Below are positions 1 to 7,500 of a stretch of DNA of 14,575 bases, piece after piece. Position 1 is the stretch's first letter. Each line of letters opens with the position of its first letter. The stretch comes from Pseudomonadota bacterium (GTDB taxonomy: Bacteria; Pseudomonadota; Gammaproteobacteria; Acidiferrobacterales; Acidiferrobacteraceae). Position numbers and translations under genes: made by a program. Location: positions 1 through 14,575 of the forward strand of contig JAJZZU010000022.1 in assembly GCA_021797365.1 (NCBI GenBank), written 5' to 3'. A model generated the notes under the pieces. That model saw only the letters and a program-made list of their open reading frames with translations, made no database searches and was not told the origin of the DNA.

Positions 1-36
1 CCTCTGTCGTATCTTGCTAGCAAGATACGACAGAGG
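1..36. repeat. Perfect 36-bp palindrome, possible terminator hairpin
   Basis: The first 36 bases are a perfect inverted repeat: two 16-base arms, starting CCTCTGTCG and ending CGACAGAGG, around a central CTAG. As RNA it would form a very stable hairpin. It lies 60 bp past the stop of the leftward CopD-like gene, so it may terminate that operon. Any T-run for the leftward direction would lie left of base 1 and cannot be seen, and to the right it is followed by GGGGCC, not T. It may extend beyond the window edge. A mobile-element end, a regulator site or a contig-edge artefact are other possibilities. Confidence 0.6.
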
Positions 37-95
37 GGCCGACCGGCCATCCGTCGCCGACGCTTCCCGGCCCGAGCGCGGCAGACGACGGGCTG

Positions 96-557
96 CTAGA
101 GGCCCTGGGTCAATAACAGACCAGCGAGCAGGATCGCGACCGACAGCAGGCCTATGGCGCGCCCTACGAGGCGCGTAGCGCCCGGTTTGTGGGTACGCTC
201 GGCGCGCGGGCCCAGTACCGCGTCATGCCAGACCGTGAGCGCCAGGACCAGCGCCACGAGGGCCGCCTTGATAGCGAGGGTCGTCCCGAAGGCGCTCATC
301 CAAAAGCGCGCCTGGGCCAGGGTTCGCGGGCCGATGCCCTGCAGCAGGAGCAGCAAGGGGCCGGTCACGATCAGCGTGCCGAGCGCCACATAGGCGACCG
401 GCCGGAACGCGCGGCCCACGGCCTCGGGGATGCCCGCCGAGGGCGCGGCGCGCGCCGCGGGCACGACCGCGAACACGAAAAACAAGACGCCGCCCACCCA
501 GGTGGTGGCGGCCAACAGATGGAGAGCGATCAGCGCCAGAAACGCGGCCTCACGCAC
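96..557 (-). CDS. Small CopD-like integral membrane protein
   Basis: A 153-residue, strongly hydrophobic protein with about four membrane helices (roughly residues 5-30, 50-72, 84-107 and 133-151). The N-terminal helix carries His13 and Trp20 in ALHLLAATTWVGG, a pattern typical of CopD-like and related membrane proteins where the His may bind copper or heme. A second conserved-looking His lies in VWHDAVLGPR. Classical CopD has about eight helices, so this is a short relative. It is the last gene of a three-gene leftward operon. The GTG start overlaps the end of the DUF488 gene by 8 bp, which suggests translational coupling. Copper transport is a family-based guess; another small heme- or metal-linked membrane protein is possible. 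Confidence 0.7.
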   Translation of the reverse strand: MREAAFLALIALHLLAATTWVGGVLFFVFAVVPAARAAPSAGIPEAVGRAFRPVAYVALGTLIVTGPLLLLLQGIGPRTLAQARFWMSAFGTTLAIKAALVALVLALTVWHDAVLGPRAERTHKPGATRLVGRAIGLLSVAILLAGLLLTQGL

Positions 558-924
558 GCATACGTTCCATCAGATATTCGCGCAACACCACGGCGTTATT
601 GTGCGTCTCATCATGCGCGGCATACACGAGCACTAGGGGGCCCGCATGGGCGGCCGCTATAAGCGCGTCGCTCGCCTCGGGGCAGGCGCGCAATTCGGCG
701 AGATAGCGGCGGCGAAATTCCGCAAACCGTTCCGGCTCGTGGCCGAACCATTGGCGCAGGACCGAACTCGGGGCCGCATCCTTCGCCCAGCCGGCAAGCC
801 CCGCGGCGGCCTTCGTAAGCCCACGCGGCCAGATGCGATCCACGAGCCACCGTGGGCCCTCGCCGGGCTCCGGCGATTCGTAGACGCGCCGGATGGTGAT
901 CGCCGGGGGGCGCTCGGCCTTCAT
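550..924 (-). CDS. DUF488 family protein
   Basis: A 124-residue protein with the features of the DUF488 (YeaO-like) family: RWLVDRIWPRGLTK at about residues 25-38, APSSVLRQWFGHEPERF in the middle, and LVLVYAAHDETHNNAVVLREYL near the C-terminus. Length is normal for the family and the protein looks soluble. The biochemical role of the family is not established. Its ATG overlaps the TGA of the upstream thioredoxin-like gene as ATGA, and its own end overlaps the start of the CopD-like gene, so the three are almost surely co-translated. The pairing with a CPVC redox protein suggests, but does not show, a stress or redox task. Confidence 0.85.
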   Translation of the reverse strand: MKAERPPAITIRRVYESPEPGEGPRWLVDRIWPRGLTKAAAGLAGWAKDAAPSSVLRQWFGHEPERFAEFRRRYLAELRACPEASDALIAAAHAGPLVLVYAAHDETHNNAVVLREYLMERMRA

Positions 925-1169
925 GCCGCCTGCTGCGCGATCTTCAGGGCGTCTCCCAGGGACTGGAGGCCGACGGCGGTAAGCTTGCCATCCACGACCA
1001 GCGCCGGCACGGTCCGTACCCTAAGTTTCGCGACCAGCGCCCGGCCGGCGGGCTCGGCGATGTCCAGGACCTGATAATCGATCGGCTCGCGACGCGCCAC
1101 CTCACTCCACACCTGCTCGGCCTGTGGGCATACCGGGCACCACTTTGATACCAGCAGTCGTACCTCCAT
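921..1169 (-). CDS. Small thioredoxin/glutaredoxin-like protein (CPVC)
   Basis: An 82-residue protein with a thioredoxin-fold signature: a beta strand (VRLLVSKW) followed by the redox pair Cys11-Pro-Val-Cys14, then a TVP motif with the likely cis-proline at Pro55, then VVDGK. The size fits the short glutaredoxin-like 'thioredoxin family' proteins that exchange thiols or disulfides in the cytoplasm; there is no signal peptide. The ATG has a strong upstream GGAGGTGG (1174-1181, leftward). It is the first gene of the operon with the DUF488 and CopD-like genes and diverges from a hemerythrin gene. The DNR-type box at 1229-1242 lies in the shared upstream region, but I see no convincing leftward -10 element. 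Confidence 0.85.
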   Translation of the reverse strand: MEVRLLVSKWCPVCPQAEQVWSEVARREPIDYQVLDIAEPAGRALVAKLRVRTVPALVVDGKLTAVGLQSLGDALKIAQQAA

Positions 1170-1228
1170 CGTTCCACCTCCGCCTATAGCCTTGACGCCA
1201 CTCTACGAGCGACAGTCTCCGCCGCTCC

Positions 1229-1242
1229 TTGACAGCCATCAA
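1229..1242 (+). promoter_or_regulatory. FNR/DNR-type operator upstream of hemerythrin gene
   Basis: TTGACAGCCATCAA fits the FNR/DNR family consensus TTGAT-N4-ATCAA with one changed base. It is nearly identical to the box at 2804-2817; over the 16 bases CTTGACxGCCATCAAG they differ at one position. It ends 20 bp before a -10-like TATGGT, the geometry expected for activation by a bound regulator. The DNR-like protein encoded at 2814-3509 is the natural candidate to bind it. It could also affect the divergent thioredoxin-like operon. Occupancy is inferred. Confidence 0.72.
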
Positions 1243-1262
1243 GGATGACGAGGCCCCGGTCA

Positions 1263-1268
1263 TATGGT
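1263..1268 (+). promoter_or_regulatory. Putative -10 element for hemerythrin gene
   Basis: TATGGT lies 20 bp after the DNR-type box. A transcript starting about 7 bp later (near 1275) would exclude the in-frame ATG at 1264 and leave the ATG at 1309, with its own ribosome binding site, as the start. No good -35 hexamer is evident, as expected when an FNR-family activator sits over the -35 region. Confidence 0.5.
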
Positions 1269-1308
1269 AATGATGGCGTCTTGCATGACAAGCGCCGAGG
1301 GGGCCGCC

Positions 1309-1740
1309 ATGAACACTCGACTCATCGATGGCTTCACGCGCCATCACCGTACACTCGATCGCGCCTTCGAAGATGCGCGACAGGCAACCGGAGACGGCGA
1401 TTTCGTGCGTGCGCGCGCGGCGTTTCAGGGGTTCCGCGATGCCATCGAACGCCATATGGGGGCCGAAGAGACGTGGCTGTTTCCGGCCTATGAGGCGCGA
1501 TACGGCAATGACAATGCGCTGACCTCCATCCTGCGCAAGGGGCATCGCGACCTGCGCGGGTTCTTCGAGGAGATCGCCGAGGCCCTGGATGAGGGCGACG
1601 GCGACGAGGGCGCGGCGCTCATGGATACCGTGGGCCAGATCCTCCACCATCACGACGAAAAGGAGGAGCAGGAGTTCTATCCGGCGGTCGCCACGCTCGT
1701 GGATGACCCGACGCCGGCGCTCACGGCCCTGGAATCGTGA
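1309..1740 (+). CDS. Hemerythrin-domain protein (first of two)
   Basis: A 143-residue single-domain hemerythrin-like protein. The di-iron ligand pattern is complete: His12 or His13 in RHHRTL, His49-x3-Glu53 in HMGAEETWLFP, His79 in KGHRDL, and His115-x3-Glu119 in HDEKEEQEFYP. Both HxxxE motifs sit ten residues before a Pro, as is usual for the family. Such proteins bind oxygen or nitric oxide or help repair nitrosative damage; which applies here is not shown. The ATG at 1309 is preceded by GAGGGGG; an earlier in-frame ATG at 1264 overlaps the likely -10 element and is rejected. The 3' end overlaps the oppositely oriented second hemerythrin gene by 20 bp. Control by a DNR/FNR-type regulator is likely. 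Confidence 0.9.
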   Translation: MNTRLIDGFTRHHRTLDRAFEDARQATGDGDFVRARAAFQGFRDAIERHMGAEETWLFPAYEARYGNDNALTSILRKGHRDLRGFFEEIAEALDEGDGDEGAALMDTVGQILHHHDEKEEQEFYPAVATLVDDPTPALTALES

Positions 1741-2248
1741 CGCCCCGGCGGGCGGCCATGGCGCGCCCCAGGACGGTGATCTCGGAGGGCGCAAGCAACG
1801 CGCGGGCGCGCGGCAGGAGCATGGTGTTTTCGGCGGCCATGTGCGCGCGCATGAGGCTCACATAAGGCTCGATCGGCACATCGCCGGGGGCGGTCGGCAG
1901 CGCCTGCAGCACCAGCTCGAGCGGCGCGTAGGCCTGCTCCAGGACGCGGTGTTCGCTCATGAGGCGCGCCATGAGTGCGGTCACGGCCGGATCGCCGTGA
2001 TGCGCAAGAAGCGGCGCCAGGTCGCGCTCCTCGTCTTCATGGTGCCAGCGCCCGGCCTGCGCGAAATAATGATGCACGCGCCCGGCTGCCACCCGCGCCT
2101 CGCTATCCCCGCCATGGACGCGCACATGGGCGGCAAGGCGCACGAGCGTCGCGCAATGACCCTCTATGCGTTCGTGACAGGCGGCCAACAATCCCAAGGG
2201 GTCGTCGAAACTCGGGCCACCGCACTCACCCTTCTCACCAATACGCAC
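1721..2248 (-). CDS. Hemerythrin-domain protein (second of two)
   Basis: A 175-residue hemerythrin-like protein, distinct in sequence from its neighbour. Likely di-iron ligands are His25 (AACHERIEGH), His69-x3-Glu73 (HHEDEERDLAP), His100 (SEHRVLEQ) and His136-x3-Glu140 (RAHMAAENTMLLP). It is cytoplasmic, with no signal peptide. The start is a GTG preceded by AGGGGGTGA at good spacing; no better ATG exists. It lies 56 bp after the lipoyl-carrier gene on the same strand, with no promoter seen in between, so the two are probably one transcript under the DNR-type box at 2804-2817. Its end overlaps that of the first hemerythrin gene. Two hemerythrins around a DNR-like regulator point to NO or oxygen handling (inference). 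Confidence 0.88.
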   Translation of the reverse strand: MRIGEKGECGGPSFDDPLGLLAACHERIEGHCATLVRLAAHVRVHGGDSEARVAAGRVHHYFAQAGRWHHEDEERDLAPLLAHHGDPAVTALMARLMSEHRVLEQAYAPLELVLQALPTAPGDVPIEPYVSLMRAHMAAENTMLLPRARALLAPSEITVLGRAMAARRGVTIPGP

Positions 2249-2304
2249 GATTCACCCCCTATGCCGCGACGACCCGCAGACGATAACAGCAGCTGCGTGC
2301 GCCG

Positions 2305-2754
2305 TCACGGCTCGGCGCAGCGCATGCACTGGACATCGTAGCGATCCAGCCACAGGCGCAAGGCCTCCATCGCCTTGGGCCCGGTCACGAGATCCGTAAA
2401 GGCATCCGCCGGCACCACCGGCCGCACCTTGGCAAGCCACGCATCGGTGTAGGGCCCGATATTGACGAGGTGCGGGGTCTCCAGGACCGCGGCATTGACC
2501 GCCTCGACGGTGCCCTCGAAGGGGCACGGCACGCCGCCCGCCCATTTGCCGCTTTCGAGGGTGGCTACATGGCGTCCCTTGTTCAGATGCGTACCGACCT
2601 TCTTGATGCGGATCTTCTGAACGCGCCCGGCCATGGTCTGGGCGGCATCGGTGATGCCAAGGACGATGAGGCCGTTGTCATCGGGGCGCGCCCACACATA
2701 ATCGAGATCGTAGAATAGATCATCCGGCAACTCACATCCGCGGTATTCCGTCAT
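2305..2754 (-). CDS. GcvH-like lipoyl-carrier protein (LbpA-like)
   Basis: A 149-residue protein with the GcvH fold: GLIVLGITDAAQTMAG at about residues 28-43, then the lipoyl hairpin LESGKWAGGVPCPFEGTVEAVN with the modifiable Lys70. The Lys context (ESGKW) differs from canonical glycine-cleavage H protein (ESVKA-type), and no gcvT or gcvP lies nearby. This context recalls the lipoate-binding proteins (LbpA) that work with the sHdr complex in sulfur oxidation, although no hdr gene is in the window. Unusually, it ends in Cys143-x-x-Cys146 with further Cys at 7 and 77. GGAG at 2763-2766 serves the ATG. The DNR-type box and -10 upstream, the second hemerythrin downstream and a lipoate ligase nearby define its context. 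A divergent true GcvH is the alternative. Confidence 0.82.
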   Translation of the reverse strand: MTEYRGCELPDDLFYDLDYVWARPDDNGLIVLGITDAAQTMAGRVQKIRIKKVGTHLNKGRHVATLESGKWAGGVPCPFEGTVEAVNAAVLETPHLVNIGPYTDAWLAKVRPVVPADAFTDLVTGPKAMEALRLWLDRYDVQCMRCAEP

Positions 2755-2778
2755 CCTCTACACTCCTTGGCCCGAGTC

Positions 2779-2784
2779 TAAATA
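2779..2784 (-). promoter_or_regulatory. Putative -10 element for lipoyl-carrier gene
   Basis: Read leftward this is TATTTA in an AT-rich patch (GATATTTAGA) within an otherwise GC-rich region. It begins 19 bp after the DNR-type box, nearly the same spacing as at the hemerythrin promoter (20 bp), and lies 25-30 bp before the ATG at 2754. Confidence 0.5.
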
Positions 2785-2803
2785 TCGAAGCGCCTCACGA
2801 GCC

Positions 2804-2817
2804 TTGACGGCCATCAA
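2804..2817 (-). promoter_or_regulatory. FNR/DNR-type operator overlapping the regulator's stop codon
   Basis: Read leftward this is TTGATGGCCGTCAA, a strong match to TTGAT-N4-ATCAA. It overlaps the TGA stop (2814-2816) of the DNR-like gene and lies about 50 bp upstream of the lipoyl-carrier start. A -10-like hexamer follows at 19 bp. This arrangement would give the lipoyl-carrier/hemerythrin pair its own inducible promoter besides any read-through from the regulator gene. Confidence 0.75.
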
Positions 2818-3509
2818 GAACCGCTGCCAGGCCCGGCCTGATCCCGCCATCGGACGAGCCGCGCGCGATCGGCGATATGGATGTCGTTGCCTGCGACCGA
2901 GATGAGCCCAAGATCCCGCAAGGTCGCGAGCACGCGCGAGAAGGTCTCGGGCTTGACGCCGAGCCGCGAGGCCACGACGTTCTTGTGGACCTGGATATGG
3001 ATGTCGGCGGCATGGGCATCGACCGGACATTGGTCGAGCAGGTAGCCCGCCACGCGCTGGCCGGCGGTCTCGAGCGTCAGGGCCTGAACATCATTGATGA
3101 GCTGGTGCAGACGCATGCTGATGCTGGCCAGCATGCGCAACGCGATCTCGCCGTTGGCCTTCAGGACACGCACGAAGTCGTCGGTCGGTATCTCCACGAG
3201 CGCGGCGTCCGAAAGGGCGGCGGCGTATACCGGATAATGGCCGCCCAGGAACACCACGGCCTCGCCGAAGGTCTGGCCGGCCATGAGGATCTCGATCACC
3301 TTCTCATCACCCTGCGGCGACAGACGATAGAGCCGCACCGAGCCTTCCACGATGAAATAGAAGGCGCAGGCCTTGTCGCCCTCGGCGAACAACATCTCAT
3401 GGGCCTTGAGCGACCGACGCCGGGCATGGGCCAACAGGCGCTCGAGTTCCTCCGGGAACAGCCCGGAAAAGAGCGGCGCCTTGTGAACCGCCTTCAGATC
3501 CTGATCCAT
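2814..3509 (-). CDS. Crp/FNR-family regulator, DNR (NO-sensing) type
   Basis: A 231-residue transcription factor. The N-terminal cyclic-nucleotide-binding-like domain (about 10-120) contains FIVEGSVRLYRLSPQGDEKV, followed by the long dimer helix (about 120-150) and a C-terminal winged helix (about 170-215). The recognition helix KPETFSRVL closely matches the same stretch in Pseudomonas DNR (QPETFSRIM); Glu188, Ser191 and Arg192 are the residues that in this family read TTGA half-sites. It lacks the N-terminal cysteine set that holds the FNR [4Fe-4S] cluster; only Cys48 and Cys161 are present. DNR proteins sense nitric oxide through heme and switch on denitrification and NO-defence genes; that activity here is inferred. 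A G-rich ribosome binding site (GGGGGAGG) sits next to the ATG. Two matching operators lie nearby. It diverges from the lipoate ligase gene. Confidence 0.88.
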   Translation of the reverse strand: MDQDLKAVHKAPLFSGLFPEELERLLAHARRRSLKAHEMLFAEGDKACAFYFIVEGSVRLYRLSPQGDEKVIEILMAGQTFGEAVVFLGGHYPVYAAALSDAALVEIPTDDFVRVLKANGEIALRMLASISMRLHQLINDVQALTLETAGQRVAGYLLDQCPVDAHAADIHIQVHKNVVASRLGVKPETFSRVLATLRDLGLISVAGNDIHIADRARLVRWRDQAGPGSGS

Positions 3510-3525
3510 CCTCCCCCTCTCCTGT

Positions 3526-3531
3526 TAGAAT
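3526..3531 (+). promoter_or_regulatory. Putative -10 element for lipoate ligase gene
   Basis: TAGAAT, one base from TATAAT, lies about 35 bp upstream of the GTG start of the ligase, in the 57-bp gap shared with the divergent regulator gene. No clear -35 partner and no DNR-type box is visible here, so the ligase may be expressed independently of the regulator. Confidence 0.4.
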
Positions 3532-3566
3532 AGGCGCGTTTCGCGTCAGGCGCCCCAGGAAACCTC

Positions 3567-4589
3567 GTGCAGCTCTTTGAACCCCTCGACAATAGCGCCC
3601 TGTTGCCCATCGCCTATTTCCATGCCCTGGCGCGCCTGGGCGCGGAAGGATTGATCCTGATCGAGCCCGCGCAGTCGTTCGTGAGCCTGGGGACATTCGA
3701 TGACGCCGCCACCACCGTCGACCGCGACTATTGCCGGGATCATGGCATCCCGGTCATGCGCCGCGAGACGGGCGGGGGCATGGTGCTCCTCGGTCCCGGC
3801 CAGATATTCTACACCCTGGTCCTGAAACGGCCCCACGCCCTCGTACCCAGTCGCGTCGAGGAGGCCTACCGGTACCTCTCGCAGGCCCCGATCGCGGTCT
3901 ATCGCCGTTTCGGCGTGGCCACGAGGCTGCGTCCGATCAATGATATTGTCACGCAAACGGGACGCAAAATCGGCGGACAGGGGGCGGGGGACATAGACGG
4001 CCACTTCTGCTTCGTAGGCAGCATCCTCATCGATTTCGACATCGATCTCATGCAGCACATCGTGCAACTCCCGGATGAAGGCCTGCGCCCGGCCCTGAAG
4101 GCGGCCCTCGAAGAGGGGCTCACCTCGCTCCATACCGAGACGGGGTCACGACCGTCGGCCCAAGCGGTGAAGGCCGCCCTCGCCGAGGCCTTCGCGCCGC
4201 TCGTGGGCGGCCTTACACCGCGACCGGTCTCGGCATGTCTTGTGGCCAAGGCCCGCGAGGTGGCCCGAGAACTCAGCTCCGCCGACGTCATCGACGACGG
4301 CGAAACGCGGCCGCGGTCGCTTTTCAAGGTCCGCGAGGGCCTGTACCTTTGTCAGCGCGCCATCGCCACACCGGGCGGACCGCTCACCGTGTCACTCGCC
4401 ATCCGTGATCAACGCATAGCGGCGGCGCGGCTCTATGCGGCACCTGCCGGGGCCACTGGCCTCGATCTGTCGGCGCTCATCGGCCGATCCTTTGACGAGG
4501 AGACCCTGGGCCTGGCCCTGCCCGACATCTCCGCGCTCGGCATCGACCGCGAAGACTTCATTGCCGCCCTGCTCTCGCCCGGCCGCTAG
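3567..4589 (+). CDS. Lipoate-protein ligase, LplA type with accessory domain
   Basis: A 340-residue enzyme expected to activate lipoate with ATP and attach it to a lysine of a lipoyl domain. The catalytic domain shows [21 protein letters not shown] (residues 65-85, the lipoyl-binding loop) and GRKIGGQG with the likely catalytic Lys134. From about residue 245 a small second domain ([14 protein letters not shown] onward) looks like the LplA accessory domain, so this is an A+B type ligase like those (sLpl(AB)) described in sulfur oxidisers with LbpA carriers. The start is a GTG with AGGA six bases upstream. The likely substrate is the GcvH-like protein encoded 0.8 kb away. No lipoyl synthase gene is nearby. 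Its TAG stop overlaps the opposite purL stop within CTAG. Confidence 0.87.
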   Translation: MQLFEPLDNSALLPIAYFHALARLGAEGLILIEPAQSFVSLGTFDDAATTVDRDYCRDHGIPVMRRETGGGMVLLGPGQIFYTLVLKRPHALVPSRVEEAYRYLSQAPIAVYRRFGVATRLRPINDIVTQTGRKIGGQGAGDIDGHFCFVGSILIDFDIDLMQHIVQLPDEGLRPALKAALEEGLTSLHTETGSRPSAQAVKAALAEAFAPLVGGLTPRPVSACLVAKAREVARELSSADVIDDGETRPRSLFKVREGLYLCQRAIATPGGPLTVSLAIRDQRIAAARLYAAPAGATGLDLSALIGRSFDEETLGLALPDISALGIDREDFIAALLSPGR

Positions 4590-7500
4590 CCCACAAACCG
4601 CCGCGCATTACGGAAGATCTCGAACCACGGACCATACTCGCCCCAGTCCGGCGGGTGCCAGGAGTTGGTCACCGTGCGGATCACGCGCTCCGGATGCGGC
4701 ATGAGCACGGTAAAACGGCCATCCGGGGTGGTGAGGCCGGTGATGCCGCCGGTCGAGCCGTTGGGGTTGCGGGGATAGACCTCCGTCGGGCGCCCGTAGT
4801 GATCCACGTAACGCGCCGTCACGAGCCGGTCGTGCTCCAGCCGGGCACGGGCCTCTTGCGTCACCGCCACCCGCCCCTCGCCATGGGCGACGGGCGCCGG
4901 CAGGCGCGCGCCCGCCATGCCCGCCAGGAGGATCGAGGGATTGTCCGGGATCTCCACCAATACCGTGCGCGCCTCGAACTGTTCCGAGCGATTGCGCTCG
5001 AACCGCGGCCAGGAATCGGCCCCCGGGATCAACGGCCGCAGATGGGCCATCATCTGGCAGCCGTTGCAGACCCCCAGGGCGAAGGTCTCGGGGCGCGCAA
5101 AGAACGCCGCGAACTGCGCACGCAGCGACTCATGGAATAGGATCGACTTGGCCCACCCCCCGCCCGCCCCAAGGACGTCGCCAAACGAGAATCCGCCGCA
5201 CGCGGCAAAGCCCGCAAAACCGGCCAGCGCCTCGCGTCCCGCCAAGAGATCGCTCATGGTGACGTCCACGGCCTCGAAACCCGCGGCCATGAAGCCCGCC
5301 GCCATCTCGCGATGCCCGTTGACCCCCTGCTCGCGCAGGATGGCGACGCGCGGCTTGGTCAAGAGCAGGTGCGGGGCAAGCGGGCTTGCGACATCGAAGG
5401 GCACATGCGCGGTAAGGCCGGGATCGGCCGGATCGGCGAGCAGGGCATAGGATTCGGCAGCGCTCTGCGGCTCGTCGCGCAAGGCCTGCATGCGGAACGA
5501 CGTCTCCGCCCACAGGCGCTCATAGGCCATACGGTCACCCTCAAGGAACACGCGCCCGCAATAACGTATGACGATGTCGCGTCCCGGGCGTACGGTCCCT
5601 ATGCGCTTCGTATAGCGCAGCAGGCCCTTCTTCTTCAGGGCCCCCAGAATGCCGTCGCGCGAGGCGCTCGGCACCTGCAAGACCGCCCCTAATTCCTCAT
5701 TGAACAAGGCCGCGATCGGGTCCAAACCAAGGCCCGTGATATCGATGTCCAGGCCGCACTTTCCGGCGAACGCCATCTCGCACAGGGTGACGAACAGGCC
5801 GCCATCGGAACGATCATGATAACTCAACAGGAGACCAAGCTCGTTCAAGGCCTGCACAACCCCGAAAAAGAGCTTCAAGAGCCTTGGGTCATCCACATCG
5901 GGAGGGCGCCCGCCCTCAACCCCGTAGACCTGCGCCAAGGCCGAGCCGCCCAGCCGATCCTTGCCATGACCAAAGTCCACCAGCAGCAGATCGGTCTCGA
6001 TGTCGCTCACACATACCGGGGTCAGGGTCTTGCGCACATCCATGACCGGGGCGAGCGCGGTGGCCACCAAAGATACCGGCGCCTGGACCTCGCACGACCG
6101 GCCCGCTACCGTCCATTGCGCGCGCATCGAAAGCGAGTCCTTACCTACCGGTATCGCGATACCAAGGGCCGGACACAACTGCAGGCCCACGGCCTCGACG
6201 GCCCGGTAGAGCGCGGCGTCCTCGCCCTCGCCTCCGGCATTGGCCATCCAGTTGGCAGACAGCTTGACGTCGGGCAGGCGGCGGATGCGCGCCGCCGCCA
6301 GGTTCGTGAGCGCCTCGCCTATCGCCATGCGCGCCGAGGCCGCCGCATCGATGACCGCGATCGGCGCGCGCTCGCCTATGGCCAGGGCCTCGCCGGTGAT
6401 ATCGTGATAACCGGTCGCCGTCACCCCGACATCGGCGACTGGCACCTGCCAGGGGCCCACCGTCTGATCGCGACACACAAGCCCGGAGATACTGCGATCA
6501 CCGATCGTGATCAGAAACTCTTTGCTTGCCACCCCCGGCAGCGTCAGCACACGCGCGATGGCGTCATGGAGGTCGAGCGAACGCGTGGCAAGCAGCCGCG
6601 CCGGGCGGCGGACCGATCGCGCCTCACGATGCATGCGCGGCGGATCGCGCAGAAACAGCGCCAGCGGGAGATCGACCGGATCGGGGGCCCCGCGATCGGC
6701 AAAATAGGCGTCGCGCACCCTGAGCCTCGGCTCCTCGGTCACCCGCCCGACGACCGCAACCGGGCACCGCTCGCGCGCGCATAAGGCCATGAAGTCCGCC
6801 AACGCCCCCTCGCGAACCGCAAGCACATAGCGCTCCTGGGCCTCGTTGCACCAGATCTGCATGGGCGACATCTGGGGCTGGCCGTTGGGGATCGCGCGCA
6901 GATCGATGTCGGCCCCGCGGCCGGCGCCGTGCACGAGTTCCGGCAGCGCATTGGACAATCCCCCGGCGCCCACGTCGTGGATCGAGAGGATGGGGGTATC
7001 TGCGCCCAGCGCTATGCACGCCTCGATGACCTCCTGGGCACGCCGTTGCATCTCGGCGTTGCCACGCTGCACGGATGCGAAATCCCGCTCCTGCTGCGCG
7101 CCGCCGGAGGCGGCGCTCGAGGCCGCACCACCGCCGAGACCGATCAAGAGTGCAGGCCCACCCAGCACCAAAAGCGGGGTGCCGGATGGCAGATCCCGTT
7201 TGCTCACATGCATGGGGCGCACCGATCCCGCGCCGCCGGCCAGCATGATGGGCTTGCGGTAACCATAGACCGTCCCCCCGCTGTCAAGCTCGAAGGACCG
7301 GAAATACCCGAGGATGGCCGGGCGCCCGAATTCATTATTGAAGGCCGCCGCGCCCACCGGCGCCTCGAGCATGATATCGAGGGCGCTCGCCAGATGATGG
7401 GGCGCACCGCGCTCGACCTCCCAGGGTCGGGGGGCATCGGGCAGGCGCAGATCGGCTACCGAATAACCCACAAGGCCGGCCTTGGGGTGGCCCCCGAGAC

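Noticed and set aside
1183..1188. TATAGG as a leftward -10 for the thioredoxin-like operon
   Set aside because: The transcript would start inside the ribosome binding site of the first gene.
1264..1308. Upstream ATG start for the first hemerythrin
   Set aside because: It overlaps the likely -10 element, adds residues absent from the family, and the ATG at 1309 has the better ribosome binding site.
2305..2754. Canonical glycine-cleavage H protein
   Set aside because: No gcvT or gcvP nearby, atypical lysine context and an extra Cys-rich tail; kept as GcvH-like/LbpA-like instead.
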